NCBI GenBank assembly: GCA_021464525.1
Contig: JADRCO010000079.1
Coordinates: 1 to 57,495, forward strand
Origin: Rhizophagus sp. LPA8_4_AMF
Lineage: Eukaryota; Glomeromycota; Glomeromycetes; Glomerales; Glomeraceae
DNA: 57,495 bases
Direction: 5' to 3'
The first letter of the stretch is position 1. Each line of letters starts with the position of its first letter. This document shows positions 23,249 to 33,229 of the stretch, one piece after another. A program made the position numbers and the translations under genes. Below the pieces are notes generated by a model. The model worked only from the letters and a program-made list of their open reading frames with translations, did not search any database and was not told the origin of the DNA.

Positions 23249-23912
23249 GATTAAAAAATTCAATATTTTTTTTTGCACAGTAGAAACGAGGTATTTAATT
23301 AAAATTGCAAAGGAAAATAAATAATTTAATAATTCCAATTATATTTTATACGCTTAAAGTTGTGGAACAACGAGAATAACTGATATCGCAAAAACCAAAA
23401 GAGAACTCCGAGAACAATCCGTATATCTGTGTAATTTAATTTGACTAATTAAATCGAATAGATTGTGTTTAATCGCTTTGTTCTTAATTTAAATCTAAGA
23501 ACAATCAAAAAAGAATTTTTTAAACCTTGATAAGAAATATAAATATGAATAAATAAAGACAAAGGGCGTTCTTCAATAAGATATCTACTATACCGTAATT
23601 GTTTCCGAAATTGGAAGGCTACACAATTTTTATGAGATAACCAAATAATATGACTAATTAAGTTTAAATTCAAATTATGTCCAACGGAGATATTGGGATA
23701 TGATTGAATAATATTAATATTTTGCTTTTTTTGATTGTTCTTTTTTGCATTTCTCATCGATAACACTTTTTATTTACTTTTTGTGAACCTATTAAAATTA
23801 TCTCAACGCAGCAAAATATGTATTTAATCTCATTAACATTAATATTTTTCTAAGAAGCGTCATTTTTTTAAATAAAAAATCATTCAAAATTTTTTCTTTT
23901 TTAAAAAACAAA
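23249..23912. promoter_or_regulatory. Divergent promoter region between H4 and CC6
   Basis: This 664-bp spacer lies between two start codons facing apart. A minus-strand ORF at 23449-23766 shows no similarity to anything known and has a low-complexity composition, so I treat the whole stretch as upstream sequence of both genes. Confidence 0.45.
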
Positions 23913-25997
23913 ATGGGTGGGCAGGATTCAGCCGAAAGTAAACAGGTGACTTCGTCGTATGCTAAAATAGCATCTTCTCAACAACAAAATTCACCACAAA
24001 ATATTGTATCTCAGCCTTCGCCGTTTACATCCTCTTCCACTACCACTTCTCTTGCACCTTTGAAGCAGGAAAAGGTTGATCAAACGCAATGGAACACTGC
24101 AGAATGGTTCGTACGCGGTAATTATTGGCAAAATGATCTCGTTAAATGGATAATCCTCGCTTCAGAAGAAAAAGAAGGCTCTGAACAAAAAAATATTGAT
24201 AGAGGATTGGAAATAATTGGGAAAGAAACAGATGAAATATTTAAAGCGGGAATGATTAATTCAGATTCTTATAATTCTTGTTTAGATTTAATTACGAGAT
24301 GTAAAGATATTCGTGATTCTAATTTTGATCATAATAAAAGAATTGAATTATTAAATATTATATTTGGTTATATACAAACGAAATCTGAGGATGCTAATTT
24401 GATTATCAAAACTATAGAACAAATGAGCGTTGAGCAACGCTCAGTTTTAAGATTTATGGCTCATCAAAAGATTCAATCAAGAATCGCTTTTTTGAGAACT
24501 ACCTTAAAAACTCATAAGTCGAGTAACGATATGGAAAGATATCATTGTATTACAAATCCATATTATGGCGAATTACGTAAGCAAAAACAAGCGGCTGTAG
24601 CTGAATTACAAGAGGCTATTGACGTTGTTAAAGCTTCAAATTTCGATTTAAATAACAAATATAATGAGCTATTAGTCGAAAATGATGGACTTCGTGAAAA
24701 AAATTCAGAATTAGAAGGGCAAATCCAACTTTTATCACAAGCGGATCAAACAAAAACAAGTCATGAATCTTTTATTAGAGAGCTTATAGAAAATTGTAGC
24801 AAAGTAACTCTCAATGACCATAAAATGAAATCGGAATACGAAACACAAATAAAACAACTGCAAGAACATAACGATAAAATGAAATCGGCGTACGAAACGC
24901 AAATAAAACAACTAAAATCAGAATACGAAACACAAATAAAACAAATACAAGAACGTGAAAGTAAAATGAAACCAGAGTATGAAGCCCATGTAAGACGACT
25001 TCAAGAACGTAACGATAAAATGAAATCAGTCTACGAAGAACATATAAATCAACTTCAAGAAGAAGCAAGCGAATTACGCAAAGAAGCAAAATCAGCTAAC
25101 GATGAAGCATCGGGTTATCAGGCTGCTCTAGGAAGTGCAACAAACGTTCGTTGGAGTGACAGCACTTTTAACAATCCCATTCAATTAACGAAAGATATTG
25201 AAAAATTTCAACATTTGTTAGCCGATTTTACTAAAGTTAAAGGGAAATCTATTAAAATTGATGAGGATGCTGCTAAACAATTATTAACGAAATATGAAAG
25301 TAAAGCAAATCTCAATTCTAAAGAAATTAAAAATTATTTAGCGGCTGCTCTTCAACGAATGATTCTTGAAGCAATATTTAATATTGCGGATAATTTATAT
25401 AGATCTGCTGAAAATTCCGAGACTTATTCTGACGGACGTCTTGAAGCGTTTATAGTCTATTATACTCAAAATCTTGTTAAATTTACAAATCTATTAGCTA
25501 AAAACCGCGAAGGAAAAGACAGCATTACTAATGTAACTCCAGTTAAAATTCGTCAGCAAGTATATGCTGCTTTAGGATCTCGTGGATTCGCTAAATCTAA
25601 TCATTCGTATATGAAGAAACTTGTTAACGATTTAGTGAATAAAATGGAAAAGTATCGTGAAGTGGTTGATGAAGAAAGAAAGAAAACTTTACATTCCGAA
25701 GCCGAAAAAATTATTCGTACCGGTATGCAACTTTGGTTCTGTTTGAAAGCTCAAGAACCAGTACCAAAAATTCATTGGTTTAAATCTGGTGCCCATATAG
25801 AAACACATCTTATGGTAGGTTCCTGGGAGAGTGAAAATATTAAAGAAAATGAAGTCGATTTTGCATTTTTCCCTCTTATTATTGCTGAAAATGACACTCA
25901 GGATAGTCAAGTTTTTAATAAAGCTCAAGTTTTCATTCGTCCAAAACAAAACGGAAAGTTTCAAAAAATTAAAGGATATAGCTTCCCTTTTTTTTAA
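23913..25997 (+). CDS. CC6: coiled-coil partner protein, N-terminal type III
   Basis: Intronless gene for 694 residues. A Ser/Gln-rich leader (about 1-55) precedes a helical domain (about 63-205) of a third type: it starts EWFVRGNYWQNDLVKWIILA and lacks the YLFIIVW core of the other types. A long coiled coil follows (about 225-400), with at least five imperfect 14-18-residue repeats of the form KMKSEYETQIKQLQEHND. The C-terminal domain (about 405-680) has the family signature (VTPVKIRQQVYAALGSRGF, KAQEPVPKIHWFKSG and FNKAQVFIRPK), but the usual EVEICSFP strand reads EVDFAFFP. The protein ends in a hydrophobic FPFF. It is head-to-head with H4. Function unknown; oligomerisation through the coil is likely. 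Confidence 0.83.
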   Translation: MGGQDSAESKQVTSSYAKIASSQQQNSPQNIVSQPSPFTSSSTTTSLAPLKQEKVDQTQWNTAEWFVRGNYWQNDLVKWIILASEEKEGSEQKNIDRGLEIIGKETDEIFKAGMINSDSYNSCLDLITRCKDIRDSNFDHNKRIELLNIIFGYIQTKSEDANLIIKTIEQMSVEQRSVLRFMAHQKIQSRIAFLRTTLKTHKSSNDMERYHCITNPYYGELRKQKQAAVAELQEAIDVVKASNFDLNNKYNELLVENDGLREKNSELEGQIQLLSQADQTKTSHESFIRELIENCSKVTLNDHKMKSEYETQIKQLQEHNDKMKSAYETQIKQLKSEYETQIKQIQERESKMKPEYEAHVRRLQERNDKMKSVYEEHINQLQEEASELRKEAKSANDEASGYQAALGSATNVRWSDSTFNNPIQLTKDIEKFQHLLADFTKVKGKSIKIDEDAAKQLLTKYESKANLNSKEIKNYLAAALQRMILEAIFNIADNLYRSAENSETYSDGRLEAFIVYYTQNLVKFTNLLAKNREGKDSITNVTPVKIRQQVYAALGSRGFAKSNHSYMKKLVNDLVNKMEKYREVVDEERKKTLHSEAEKIIRTGMQLWFCLKAQEPVPKIHWFKSGAHIETHLMVGSWESENIKENEVDFAFFPLIIAENDTQDSQVFNKAQVFIRPKQNGKFQKIKGYSFPFF

Positions 25998-26186
25998 AAA
26001 TTTCTCATATGTAACTCCTATATTTTATACGCAATAAATATTTATTTTAAATAATAATCTGTCACGAATTTGTCCAATGTATAAAGTATAATTCAAACGA
26101 TATCCCTTCTGATAACAATGAATTACTTCAAAATTTGGTTTTATTATACTATAAGTACAATATAAATTAATATATTTATATAGCTA

Positions 26187-28250
26187 TCAAAGAACTAATT
26201 CAAGAGTAGTTTCATTATAAATTTCACCAGTTGACTTATTTTTAGCGGTAGCTTTAATTTCCACGTTGCCAAAAGCAAGTGAAAATTCAATGGGACGGTT
26301 TAAACCTAGGTGAGTATCGTATGTTTTTACCTTTATAACTCCCAATAATCTCATTCCGGGATCACTACAATATTTTGCATCATATTTTGAAGTATAATAA
26401 ACATTAAATGTTATAATATCTTGATTTGGTCTTATTGGATAAAAATCTCCCGAAAATTTTTGATTTACTTTAACATTGTTACCACGTTTTGCCAATTCAT
26501 GAAAATAAAGGTACATTCCATCCTTTGTTCTTTTGCCTACTTTATCACCAGCAACCTAAAAATAAATGTTACAAGCTTCATTAATTTGTTAAAAATTTTA
26601 TTACACACAAAAAAAAAAAAAAAACTTGCCCATGGGCGACAAACTTCAATTCCGTATGTCCATTTTAACACTCGATCAGGTACAATATCATTATCAATAT
26701 TAAGTCCATATGTAATGGCACCACGAACTATTGCTGCTATTGGTAAAGCTGGCACAGCGATGATAGGAACTTGATGTTCAAATGTTTCTTTAACTCTACG
26801 AAGTAAATAAGGAGATTCACTAAATCTCCTACCAAAAACATTGCTGAACATTTTTTTTCCGAAGAATTTTTTAACTGATCATCAATTAAATTTATAATTC
26901 GATCAATCACGGGATCGAACATTTCCTTAACAGTTTCATAGTCAACTTTTAATATCCATCCAGCTTCATCCATTTGTTCTCTGATTTCATCAACGACGTA
27001 TTGTGGTAAACTAGGACAATATTGTTGTAAATTTAATTTTAAAGTTTTATAATCTTTTTTTTCTCCACTAAATTTAAATTTAATACGGGTGCAAAAAAAT
27101 CTTTGTACTAAATATTGCATTTGTCCATAATTATCTGTTTTCAATTTCGCTAGAGCTTGAAATCCAACTTTTCTTCCAAGCCAATGTAAAAATTCTTTAT
27201 CTACAAATGTGCTACCGCATAGATCACCAACACGTTCAGTAATCTCACTTAACTTATTTTCCGGAAGAAGTTTTCGTAAAGTTAAATCAACTGTACCACC
27301 TCCGCAATCAGCTACTAAGAATGAATCTTTTTAAAAAAATAACGATGTTAATTTAACTTTAATATTATTTAAATATTAATAAAAGAAAATATACCATTTG
27401 GATGTAAGTTATGTTCTTTTATGACGCTAAGACAATGAAGTGCTGCAGCTTCAGCTGATGAAACGAATATAATGGTTATGATCTTGAGTAAAGTATATAA
27501 AGCAATCAGGATAATTAATATAATAGACATACGTTCGGTTGTAAATTCGAGTTGTTGTGAACCCAAAGATGTTAATAACCCTGCTTTGTATGCACATTCT
27601 CTCATAACTTTAGTTGTGTGTGGAGGCTACGAATATGATATAAACAAAGTATGTATATTACCAAAATAAAATAACATAAAATAAAATAAAATTTAATTTA
27701 ATTATCACGTACCCATTCGGCGGGGATTGTTAATACAAAAATGACTTGTTTAGGAAAATTTATAGTAGGCCATCGTCTTTCTAGAGTTAGTTGAATTAAT
27801 TTTCTCATTTGAGTTAAATAATCTTCAATAGCTTTTGTATAATGTAATTGAGGCGGTAACCAAGGTAATTCTTTTTTTCTTAAATTTGATATATGTAACT
27901 TAAATAATTCAACAGGACGTGGACGCTGTCCTTCTGTATCATCTGGTACTTCATCAGGATCTTCCTCTAAAGCTAAATTCCCCCAACCGGTGACATTCTT
28001 ATACCCTTCATCATATTGAAGTGCTGTGGGTGCTTTGGGGACACCTTCTTTTCCTGGCCTAACGATTGTATCACCAAAGAGATTAATTTCGTAGGAATTT
28101 TATTTTAATTAAGAATTTATTCCGTCAATTAAAATATAATTACCATGAATTATTTACTACAACAGTTTCAGGATTTTCTATATGAACATATGCAAAACCA
28201 GAATATGTGGTCCCAAAATCTATTGAAACAAGAACTCTAGTATCATCCAT
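26187..28250 (-). CDS. H5: Hsp70-like (HSPA12-type) gene with a 1-nt frameshift (possible pseudogene)
   Basis: Exons in transcript order: 28250-28144, 28058-27713, 27626-27533, 27454-27395, 27326-26630 and 26555-26187, with the 6-exon layout of H3 and H6. Motifs include DFGTTYSGFAY, DCGGGTVDLT and DLCGSTFVDKEF. Exon 5 lacks one base within the adenosine motif at about 26825-26833: the reading goes from CSAMFLVG into a wrong frame, while the next frame continues RFSESPYLLRRVKETF. Summed exons are one base short of a multiple of three. Intron 5 begins with GC (TGG followed by GCAAGT), where H3 and H6 have GT. If the deletion is real, the protein ends soon after about residue 370 and lacks part of the ATPase fold. 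It could be a sequencing error. It is head-to-head with CC7. Confidence 0.8.
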
Positions 28251-29167
28251 TATTATTATTGTCTTTTTTCCTACGACTTTTTGTGAATAATTTAAAGAAT
28301 TTGAAAAAATTTTTTTTTTAGTCCGAAGTGGAATATAATTCTACGCACGGTGATACCCGTCCGGCACGTGACAATGTACAACAAGACTTACTGATTTTAT
28401 ATTAAATGGGTTATTCATTCCAGAAGAAGAAATATACAAGGTAGACTAATACTAAATATAAAAACATCCTTTTTTTGGAAATATGGCTAAAATCAATTAC
28501 ATTCATTAAAACAAGAAGTTATATTGTACCAGTCCAGTTATGACATTTGTTCTACAGTCAAACCTCTCTATAATCACACCTTTCTGGACCAACAAATGGT
28601 GTGACTATAATGAGATGTGCTTATATTCTTCTTGTGACTCGTGTAATCATGTAATTTTTAATAGTTCGTATAAAATTTCCGTTAAAGTATTAATTATTAT
28701 GTCTAGGGATGATAAATTATAAATTTTATTGTTACATTACAGTTATTTTCTAAAGTTACATTACACTATATTTAATATTGTAATAATCAATTAAAGCTTG
28801 TGAAAAAAGTGACAATATGAATATCGGTGCTTTAAAGTACAAACAATCATCTGACAGATAATCATTTGATTAAATAATGAGTTGAATAAAAATCTACGTT
28901 TGCGAAACTCATATTAAGAAAGTGAGTATGTCTTAATTCAAGTAAAAATTTATTCGAGTTTAATGATCATAAATAATTAAAAAGTATTCAAAAGCCAATA
29001 ATTATTTGAATATATTGTTTAATTTTTTGAATATATATTCAATATTACCAAAATCATATTTTTAGCGATATTACTGCGCCTATATGTAACACTTAGCATC
29101 CCTATTTTATTCCATAAAAAAATTGAAAAAAATTACGTTTATTGTTAATCAATTATCCACAGATATT
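28251..29167. promoter_or_regulatory. Divergent upstream region between H5 and CC7
   Basis: This 917-bp spacer lies between two start codons facing apart. It carries a possible transposon terminal repeat near 28555 and a CACGTG palindrome at 28365. A 60-codon ORF at 28540-28722 starts inside that terminal repeat and is not considered a gene. Confidence 0.45.
28555..28613. mobile_element. Possible pogo/Tigger-like terminal repeat fragment
   Basis: After a TA dinucleotide the sequence reads CAGTCAAACCTCTCTATAAT and then has an internal inverted pair (TATAATCACACC and GGTGTGACTATAA). CAGT followed by AACCTCT and TATAA resembles the ends of pogo/Tigger-family DNA transposons. I found no second terminus in this window, so it is at most a solo or truncated end. 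The identification rests on recollection of the family's terminal consensus. Confidence 0.35.
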
Positions 29168-30712
29168 ATGGCGTCAAGTCAACCATCTTTAAAACGAAGA
29201 AGTACAACACAAGATCGAGAATTTGTTAAAAACCACGGTAAAAATGAATATTCTTTAGATACAGTTAATGATAATAACTGGCAATTATTTATGTGGTTCG
29301 CTTCCTTGGAAACAGTTGAGAATTATATTTGTTTATTTATTCTTGTTTGGGATGGTATTCCAGTACGAAATAGTGCACAATTTTCAAGAGAATTAAAGGA
29401 AGAATCTAATAATTTAATTCAAATTATCAAGGAGTTAAATATTTCAGAAGAAAACGATAAGAATTATTCTAAAATGTTAGATGATTACAAAGAATATCGT
29501 TTTTTAACTGATCAAACTTATAGACAAAATTTAGTTCATGATGTTTGGACAGAGTTGGAAAACTATGGATTAAAGAATAATTCTTATGCTGTCTCGGATC
29601 AATTAGGCCGTTGTTCATTATTCCAAAAAAAAGAGTTAAGAACGATGGTTTTGTCTAGGATAAAATCTTTTCAATCATTTTCAAGAAAAATAAAAGAAAT
29701 AAAAGAATTACAACAAGCACCCCTTAATAATAAGAATTCACAAATTGGTAATTCAACAATTCTTGAAGATAGCAATAAACAATTAATTGAAGGTACTCGA
29801 GATATTCAAGAACTTTTGAGAAAAAACGAGGAATTAACAGTTCAAATAAAAGGATTAATAAAAGAAAATTCGAAACATCAGGTAGCTCTTGGTAATTTAA
29901 CAAATGTATCTTGGAATGATGATGATCCACATAATTCAAAAAAATTAATTGAAGACATTACAGATTTACAAGATATGCTCTCAGATTTCACAATGGTTCA
30001 AGGAAGTGATTATAAGATAATTAACGATGAAGCAAATTTTCTTTTAAAGGCTTTTAGATGCGAAGTAAATTATCCTAATTCGCGAGCAAGCCTTGTTTTA
30101 GGGTTTTTACTTCAAAGGGTCACAATTGTCAAGATTATAGAAGAAGTTGAAAAATATTTAATTGGCGCTTTTGGAGGAAGTCGAGAGATGGCTCTTGAGA
30201 GAGATGTTGTAAATAACACCGAAATCTTAATTAATCAGACAATATTATTTGAAAAAAATCGGGAGGGAGAAGACGATATTACTAAGATTACGCCAGTCAA
30301 AATTCGTCAGCATGTTTATTCAGCTCTTAGTTGTCGTGGTTTTCCGAGTAATCACCCTTTAATCACAACCACAGCAAGTAAATTGTTATTTAAGATGAAT
30401 AAATATAGACAAGTTGTAGATGAAGAAACTAAAAGTGAAATAGATGATTTAGCTATTCGAATAACTCATAAAGTTATTAATATTTTTTATTTTAGTTTTA
30501 AAACACAAGCTTCTGTACCAACCTATAGATTTTTCGATGCTGGTCATGCTTTGGAACCGCATCTCATGCAAGGAGCTTTTGGAAATGATGAGTCTAAAAA
30601 ATTGGAAGTGGAAGTTTGCGGATTTCCTTGCATCGGCATATTTAATGGTGATAAATCGAGTGATAGAATTTTTATAAAAGCCCAAATTATTTCAAGATCA
30701 AAGCGTTTATAA
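29168..30712 (+). CDS. CC7: coiled-coil partner protein, N-terminal type II
   Basis: Intronless gene. The frame is open from 29123, but the ATG at 29168 (MASSQPSLKRRS) is preferred because CC8 starts with the same sequence; this gives 514 residues. The type II domain (about 40-180) has NWQLFMWFASLETVENYICL and LRTMVLSRIKSFQSFS. A coiled coil (about 190-255, ELLRKNEELTVQIKGLIKEN) leads to the C-terminal domain (about 260-514), containing ITPVKIRQHVYSALSCRGF, GAFGNDESKKLEVEVCGFP and FIKAQIISRSKRL. It is very close to CC8. It is head-to-head with H5, and 3' of it lies the PARP-like gene on the same strand. Function unknown. Confidence 0.82.
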   Translation: MASSQPSLKRRSTTQDREFVKNHGKNEYSLDTVNDNNWQLFMWFASLETVENYICLFILVWDGIPVRNSAQFSRELKEESNNLIQIIKELNISEENDKNYSKMLDDYKEYRFLTDQTYRQNLVHDVWTELENYGLKNNSYAVSDQLGRCSLFQKKELRTMVLSRIKSFQSFSRKIKEIKELQQAPLNNKNSQIGNSTILEDSNKQLIEGTRDIQELLRKNEELTVQIKGLIKENSKHQVALGNLTNVSWNDDDPHNSKKLIEDITDLQDMLSDFTMVQGSDYKIINDEANFLLKAFRCEVNYPNSRASLVLGFLLQRVTIVKIIEEVEKYLIGAFGGSREMALERDVVNNTEILINQTILFEKNREGEDDITKITPVKIRQHVYSALSCRGFPSNHPLITTTASKLLFKMNKYRQVVDEETKSEIDDLAIRITHKVINIFYFSFKTQASVPTYRFFDAGHALEPHLMQGAFGNDESKKLEVEVCGFPCIGIFNGDKSSDRIFIKAQIISRSKRL

Positions 30713-31034
30713 TTATCGTCATAGGAAGTAAAATTTTCGATAATCATAATTGCAATCAAAAGGGTTATAAAGGGTTATGGAATGAACCTGAAACAGAAGT
30801 AGCAATATTTATCGATTTTCTAAGCGAGGTTTACATATATAATTTATTTCATATTTTGACTAATCGCCTATTCGAATCATAAATAAGTGATTAGTAAATA
30901 TATGATTTTTAATAAATATTATACTTATAATATAAATTATTTTTATATATATATAAAATAAATAACGAAAATTATTGATGTAGATTTTTATGCACAAAGT
31001 AGATTGTTGATCTTTATTAACCTTAAATAAAAAG
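30713..31034. other. Intergenic spacer, CC7 to PARP-like gene
   Basis: A 322-bp AT-rich spacer between two tandem genes. It holds the CC7 3' flank and the promoter of the next gene. No motif is recognised. Confidence 0.45.
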
Positions 31035-32447
31035 ATGCCAAACATCTTACCGTCTTTGTCGTCATATAAATCAATTTTTAACTCTAAAGAAATGCCAAAA
31101 TGTCTCTACTGCTCAGTATGCGAACCAGATTTAGATCCGAATGGAAGTTTAAGTGAATATTGTAGTGATGCATGTCGTATAAATGCTTTAAATACAGGTT
31201 TTACAACACCTTGTATACAATGTAACGAATATCCTAGAGTTAAGTCGAGTCAATATTGTGGTTGGGTGAGATGTAGAAATGCAGCAAAGTGTATAAAGTG
31301 CAAGGTATTCAAATATATATATATATATATTCTCATTAAATATGATTCAGCAAATATTGACTTGAATAATATTTGAACGACTTTAGAAAAATTTCGTTAC
31401 AATATTAAATTCTTTATGGTGTTCTAAACAATGTCGAGATATCACACAAAATTGGAAGTCTATGGTGAGGACTAATGAATTATGTTTAAAGTGTACAATA
31501 AAGACCACTTATTTTGGAAAATATTTTTGTGGAGAAGATTGCGAGGAATGGGTTAATGAAAATGGTATGATTTTTTATATCCGTCTTTTTATGATCACTC
31601 GTTATTCAAAACTGTATAAATCTAATGGTTTAAATTATTTATTGTTCTTATTATTCTTTTATTTTATGTAATTTAGGACCTTGTATATTTAATCTTCCTA
31701 AACAAGGGAATAAATTTAAAGATATTTCCAATCAATTTATATCTTCTTGGAAACACAAAAATAAAGCTATACCAGAAGTACATACGATATATAAAATATT
31801 TCCTGAGAAACAAATTATATCACGCTATAATGATTATCGAGATTATATTGAAAATTTAAGACGACTCGAAGGTAGGCCATTTCCAAAAGGTGATGGACGT
31901 GTAATGACAAAAGGAAATGAACAACGCAGATTTCATGGAACAAGAATGTAAGCAGTTTGACGTTTTTTTTTTTTAAAAAAAAAAAAATTCTTTATGGACA
32001 ACGATTAACAATTTTTATCCAATTAAATATTTCTTTAGGAATTGTCTTTTAGGAATTGAAACAGATACGCTTTGTTCAAATATGACGTGTGCAGTATGTA
32101 GAATAATAACTGAAGGATATAAATTAATATATGCAAAAACAAGTAGATTTAAATATCAAAAATTTGGAGATGGAATTTATTTTTCAAGTACATCATCCAA
32201 ATCTGATGATTTTAATAAAAAATCTTTGAAATATTACGATGATGCTAAATATAAAGTAATGTTTCTAAATAAGGTGGTTGTTGGTAGAGCTTTTGAATTA
32301 ACTCAAGAACAAAGAACTTTAGCTGGTCCTCCTATTAATTATGATAGTGTAGTTGGTGAACCCAGTGCCTTACTTTATTATGATGAGTTGGTTGTGTATG
32401 ATGAATCTGCTTGTATACCTCAATATTTAATTGTTTATGAAATTTAA
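31035..32447 (+). CDS. PARP-type ADP-ribosyltransferase with four N-terminal Cys repeats
   Basis: Exons 31035-31304, 31387-31564, 31677-31947 and 32039-32447 give 375 residues in frame. The N-terminal half has four tandem Cys repeats of the form C-x2-C-x(9-18)-[YWF]-C-x(2-3)-C: CSVC with YCSDAC, CIQC with YCGWVRC, CIKC with WCSKQC (spanning intron 1) and CLKC with FCGEDC. They are likely zinc-binding. The C-terminal domain shows the H-Y-E layout of PARP catalytic domains: His236 in RRFHGTR, Tyr287 in FGDGIYFSSTSSKS and Glu356 in DELVVYDESACIPQYLIVYE. NAD-dependent ADP-ribosylation is therefore likely (family knowledge); the target is unknown. A downstream ATG at 31092 could also start translation. 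It sits between two Hsp70-like/CC blocks. Confidence 0.75.
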
Positions 32448-32568
32448 ATGAAATATTTTTTATAATAGTTCATCTCTTTTTTTTTTTTAAAAAAAAAAAT
32501 TGATTATATTTAATTGTTTATGAAATTTAAATGAATTTTTTTTATAATAGTTCATCTCTTTTTTTTAA
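32422..32568. repeat. Tandem duplication of the PARP-like gene's last codons and 3' flank
   Basis: Two imperfect copies of about 64 bp, about 84 bp apart: the first at about 32422-32488 spans the final codons and stop of the PARP-like gene, the second at about 32505-32568. Both contain TTTAATTGTTTATGAAATTT followed by a TTCATCTC plus T-run. The duplication leaves the reading frame intact. Confidence 0.75.
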
Positions 32569-33229
32569 ATCACTAACAAGATCATGATGGTTAAAAGCAT
32601 CTATGTGTATTTTTTTTTATTGAACGGGAAATAGGTAAGAAAAATTTATATTTTAGCTGTTATTTTTTTTTTTAAAAAAATAATAATAATAATAATAATA
32701 ATAGTAGCAAATTATGGTATGTAAATTAAGTTGTATATTAAAAAAAAAAATTGTAATTGCCAAATTTAATATAACAAATTATTTTTCTAATCACCTAATA
32801 ATACATTTGTATAATTATATAATTTAAATACTATGGAACTATGCTATTAAAAAAGAAATTTTGCATTATAAAAAATGGAATAAACTTTTTTTTTGTGATG
32901 TTCCTGATTTCTATTTATACTACAAGTATATGTTTAATAGAAAGATCTTATAATTTTTACTATTATAAAGTTGAATTAACCTCGCCCACAATGTAGATTG
33001 TTTTTTGCATTTTATTTTTAGCTATTTGCCATAATTAATCTTATATAGCTAGCAAGAATTCTGTTTCAAGCATTGTACTCATTGTGGCTCAAAGTATAGT
33101 GGCTAAAAAAAAATCCTAATTACTTATATTATTCATATTTTACAATTTTATTTTTCAAACTAATAAATACCATGTAAATAAAAAAAAATAAAAAAAAAAT
33201 GATTATGCTATATATATATAAAAAAAACT
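32569..33229. other. Intergenic spacer with TAA microsatellite, PARP-like gene to H6
   Basis: AT-rich convergent spacer. It includes a run of about eight TAA units at 32681-32703 next to a T-run/A-run tract (32663-32680). No gene was found. Confidence 0.5.

Noticed and set aside
28540-28722. 60-codon ORF in the H5/CC7 spacer
   Set aside because: It overlaps the transposon-like terminal repeat and has no protein-like features beyond chance.
29123-29167. Upstream start for CC7
   Set aside because: The close paralogue CC8 begins at the MASSQ Met, and its upstream region does not conserve the extra 15 residues.
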